Source: an uncultured Collinsella sp.
Lineage (GTDB): Bacteria; Actinomycetota; Coriobacteriia; Coriobacteriales; Coriobacteriaceae
Direction: 5' to 3'
Length of the DNA stretch: 64,000 nt
Assembly (NCBI GenBank): GCA_900557455.1
Contig: USSM01000005.1
Span: 1-64,000, forward strand
In this document: in pieces, positions 62,780 through 64,000 of the stretch
How positions within the stretch are numbered: the stretch's first letter is position 1
Layout of the letters: each line of letters starts with the position of its first letter
The notes under the pieces: model-generated
Told to the model about the DNA's origin: nothing
Databases searched by the model: none
The model's input: only the letters and a program-made list of their open reading frames with translations
Position numbers and translations under genes: made by a program

Positions 62780-64000
62780 TTACTCCACCTCGCTCTGAGC
62801 GGTCTCGGTACCGAACACAGCGCGGTACATCGGCGTCGCGTGAAGTTCCTCGGTGCTCTGCTCGAGCACGATGCCAGTCGCGGTCTCCACACCGTGCACG
62901 AGAGGCAGCGGGGTGGCGATGCCAAACCACAAGATCATGACAGCCAGGATGATTTCGGGGATAAGCATGAGCGCCGGGGCCTCATGCTTGCCCATGCCCT
63001 GGGGCGCATGGCCGAATACCGACTTGAGTGCGATGCGGGTGAGCGCGGAGATGGCCACGGTAAGACCGAGGGCGACCACGACGACCAGCCACATGGGACC
63101 GGCGGTAACGCCGGCGACAAAAGTCAGGAACTCAGAGATAAACATGCCAAAGGGCGGGAAGGCGGCAAGACCGAGCAGCGCCAGGATGGCGAGCGCGGCG
63201 GTTGCGGGGGCAACCTCGACGACGCCCTGGATCTTGGCCAGGCTACGCGTGCCAAAGGCGTGCTGGATGTTGCCGGACACGCAGAAGGCAAGCGTCTTGG
63301 TAAAGCCGTGGAACACGCAGTGCAGCAGGGCCGCGGCGATACCCAGCGGGCCACCGATACCCAGGCACAGGGCGATAACGCCCACGTTCTCCACAGACGA
63401 GTACGCAAAGCGGCGCTTGAGGTCGTCCTGGCGAAACATCGAGAGTGCCGCCACCAAAATGGACAGCGTGCCGACGATCAACAGCAAAAGCTGCGGATAC
63501 TCGGCGCCCACGGCCTGGATAGTAAATCCGTAGAAGCGCATGATCACAAGCATGGCGCACTTAAGCAGCACGCCCGAGAGCAGGGCCGAGACAGGGCTCG
63601 GGGCCTGGGAGTGGGCATCGGGCAGCCAAGTGTGCATGGGGAACAGGCCGGCCTTGGTGCCAAAGCCGATCACGATAAACGCAAAGGCGAGGCGCATGAG
63701 CGTCGGGTCGAACTGGTCGGCATACGGCAGCACGCACGACAGGAATGCGGCCTCGTGGGCGTTGGGAATCACGTCGGCGGCGTTGGCGTAGATCAGCAGC
63801 GTACCGAACAGGCCGAAGGCCACGCCGGCGGTGCAGACCATCGCATACTTCCAAGAAGCCTCGAGGGCCGTCTTGTTCTTGTAGATACCCACCAGGAACA
63901 CGGTGGAAAGCGTGGTTGCTTCCACGGCGGCCCACGTGAGGATCATGTTGTTGGACAGGCACGCGAGCAGCATGGTAAACACGAACAGACTAAACAGTGC
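62780..64000 (-). CDS. hydrogenase membrane subunit, HyfF/HycC-like (NuoL/M/N family), 5' end outside window
   Basis: At least 406 residues are visible and the frame is open to the last base, so the start lies beyond the window. It is an antiporter-type membrane protein with about ten segments, the conserved GFGTKAGLFPMHTWLPDAHSQAP block and lysine in KAGLFPMHTW, and FRQDDLKRRFAYSSVENVGV. It belongs to the proton-pumping-type arm of group 4 hydrogenases, which may couple H2 production to ion movement. HyfF is a better match by position next to HycE/HyfG than HycC, but this is not certain. Confidence 0.88.
   Translation of the reverse strand, partial: ALFSLFVFTMLLACLSNNMILTWAAVEATTLSTVFLVGIYKNKTALEASWKYAMVCTAGVAFGLFGTLLIYANAADVIPNAHEAAFLSCVLPYADQFDPTLMRLAFAFIVIGFGTKAGLFPMHTWLPDAHSQAPSPVSALLSGVLLKCAMLVIMRFYGFTIQAVGAEYPQLLLLIVGTLSILVAALSMFRQDDLKRRFAYSSVENVGVIALCLGIGGPLGIAAALLHCVFHGFTKTLAFCVSGNIQHAFGTRSLAKIQGVVEVAPATAALAILALLGLAAFPPFGMFISEFLTFVAGVTAGPMWLVVVVALGLTVAISALTRIALKSVFGHAPQGMGKHEAPALMLIPEIILAVMILWFGIATPLPLVHGVETATGIVLEQSTEELHATPMYRAVFGTETAQSEVE

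Overview
The window looks like a chromosomal segment of a gut actinobacterium of the Coriobacteriia, most likely Collinsella or a close relative. Core genes are GC-rich with dense operons and a mix of ATG, GTG and TTG starts. Gene content fits an anaerobic fermenter: formate hydrogenlyase, a formate/nitrite channel, selenocysteine machinery, molybdenum hydroxylase and NADP-type glutamate dehydrogenase. The genus is inferred from gene content and layout; no database was consulted.

Layout. (1) Bases 1-8900 are an AT-rich accessory island: the 3' end of a PARIS-like ATPase/DUF4435 gene, a decayed UvrD helicase, two unknown genes with HEPN-like sequence features, an IS256-type transposase remnant, a DUF4411/XRE-ImmA toxin-antitoxin-like pair with a candidate operator, small genes of unknown role, and a HAD-fold protein with an odd active site. 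(2) Bases 8986-20358, all minus strand, are one long exopolysaccharide or capsule operon: a NusG/LoaP-like antiterminator, initiating sugar transferase, glycosyltransferases, UDP-glucose dehydrogenase, a frameshifted acetyltransferase, polymerase, pyruvyl transferase, flippase and an F420-hydrogenase-beta-like protein. A G9 tract and a GGAA-capped hairpin sit just ahead of the first sugar gene. (3) Bases 20684-28432 hold thrS, a zinc-ribbon membrane protein, a 540-bp array of alternating inverted repeats with a 40-bp period, a GlpA/GlpB/DUF1667-type operon and a proline peptidase. (4) A 2324-residue cell-wall-anchored protein made of about 24 Ig-like repeats spans 28834-35808. (5) Bases 36052-44327 carry folC, valS, clpX, clpP, tig and tRNA-Leu. 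(6) Bases 44467-49839 hold a molybdenum hydroxylase pair and glutamate dehydrogenase. (7) Bases 50097-64000 hold selenium and molybdenum genes (DUF3343, mobA, selC, selB, selA, a molybdopterin oxidoreductase), a formate/nitrite channel and a formate hydrogenlyase cluster (hycI, H, G, F, E and a partial membrane subunit) that runs off the end.

How it fits together. Region 7 is a formate and selenium/molybdenum module: the channel moves formate and the group 4 hydrogenase takes electrons from formate oxidation, while SelA, SelB and tRNA-Sec make selenoproteins and MobA makes the guanine dinucleotide form of the cofactor. No clear formate dehydrogenase and no selD are in the window.

The least explained content is in intergenic palindromes. 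Four unrelated families are present: the 14-half-site array (23221-23756); five copies of a long hairpin with TTGCGGTGAAATA arms, one with matched changes in both arms; two 162-bp elements with terminal inverted repeats, each next to one of those hairpins; and two nested hairpins flanking valS whose stems differ while unpaired blocks are shared.
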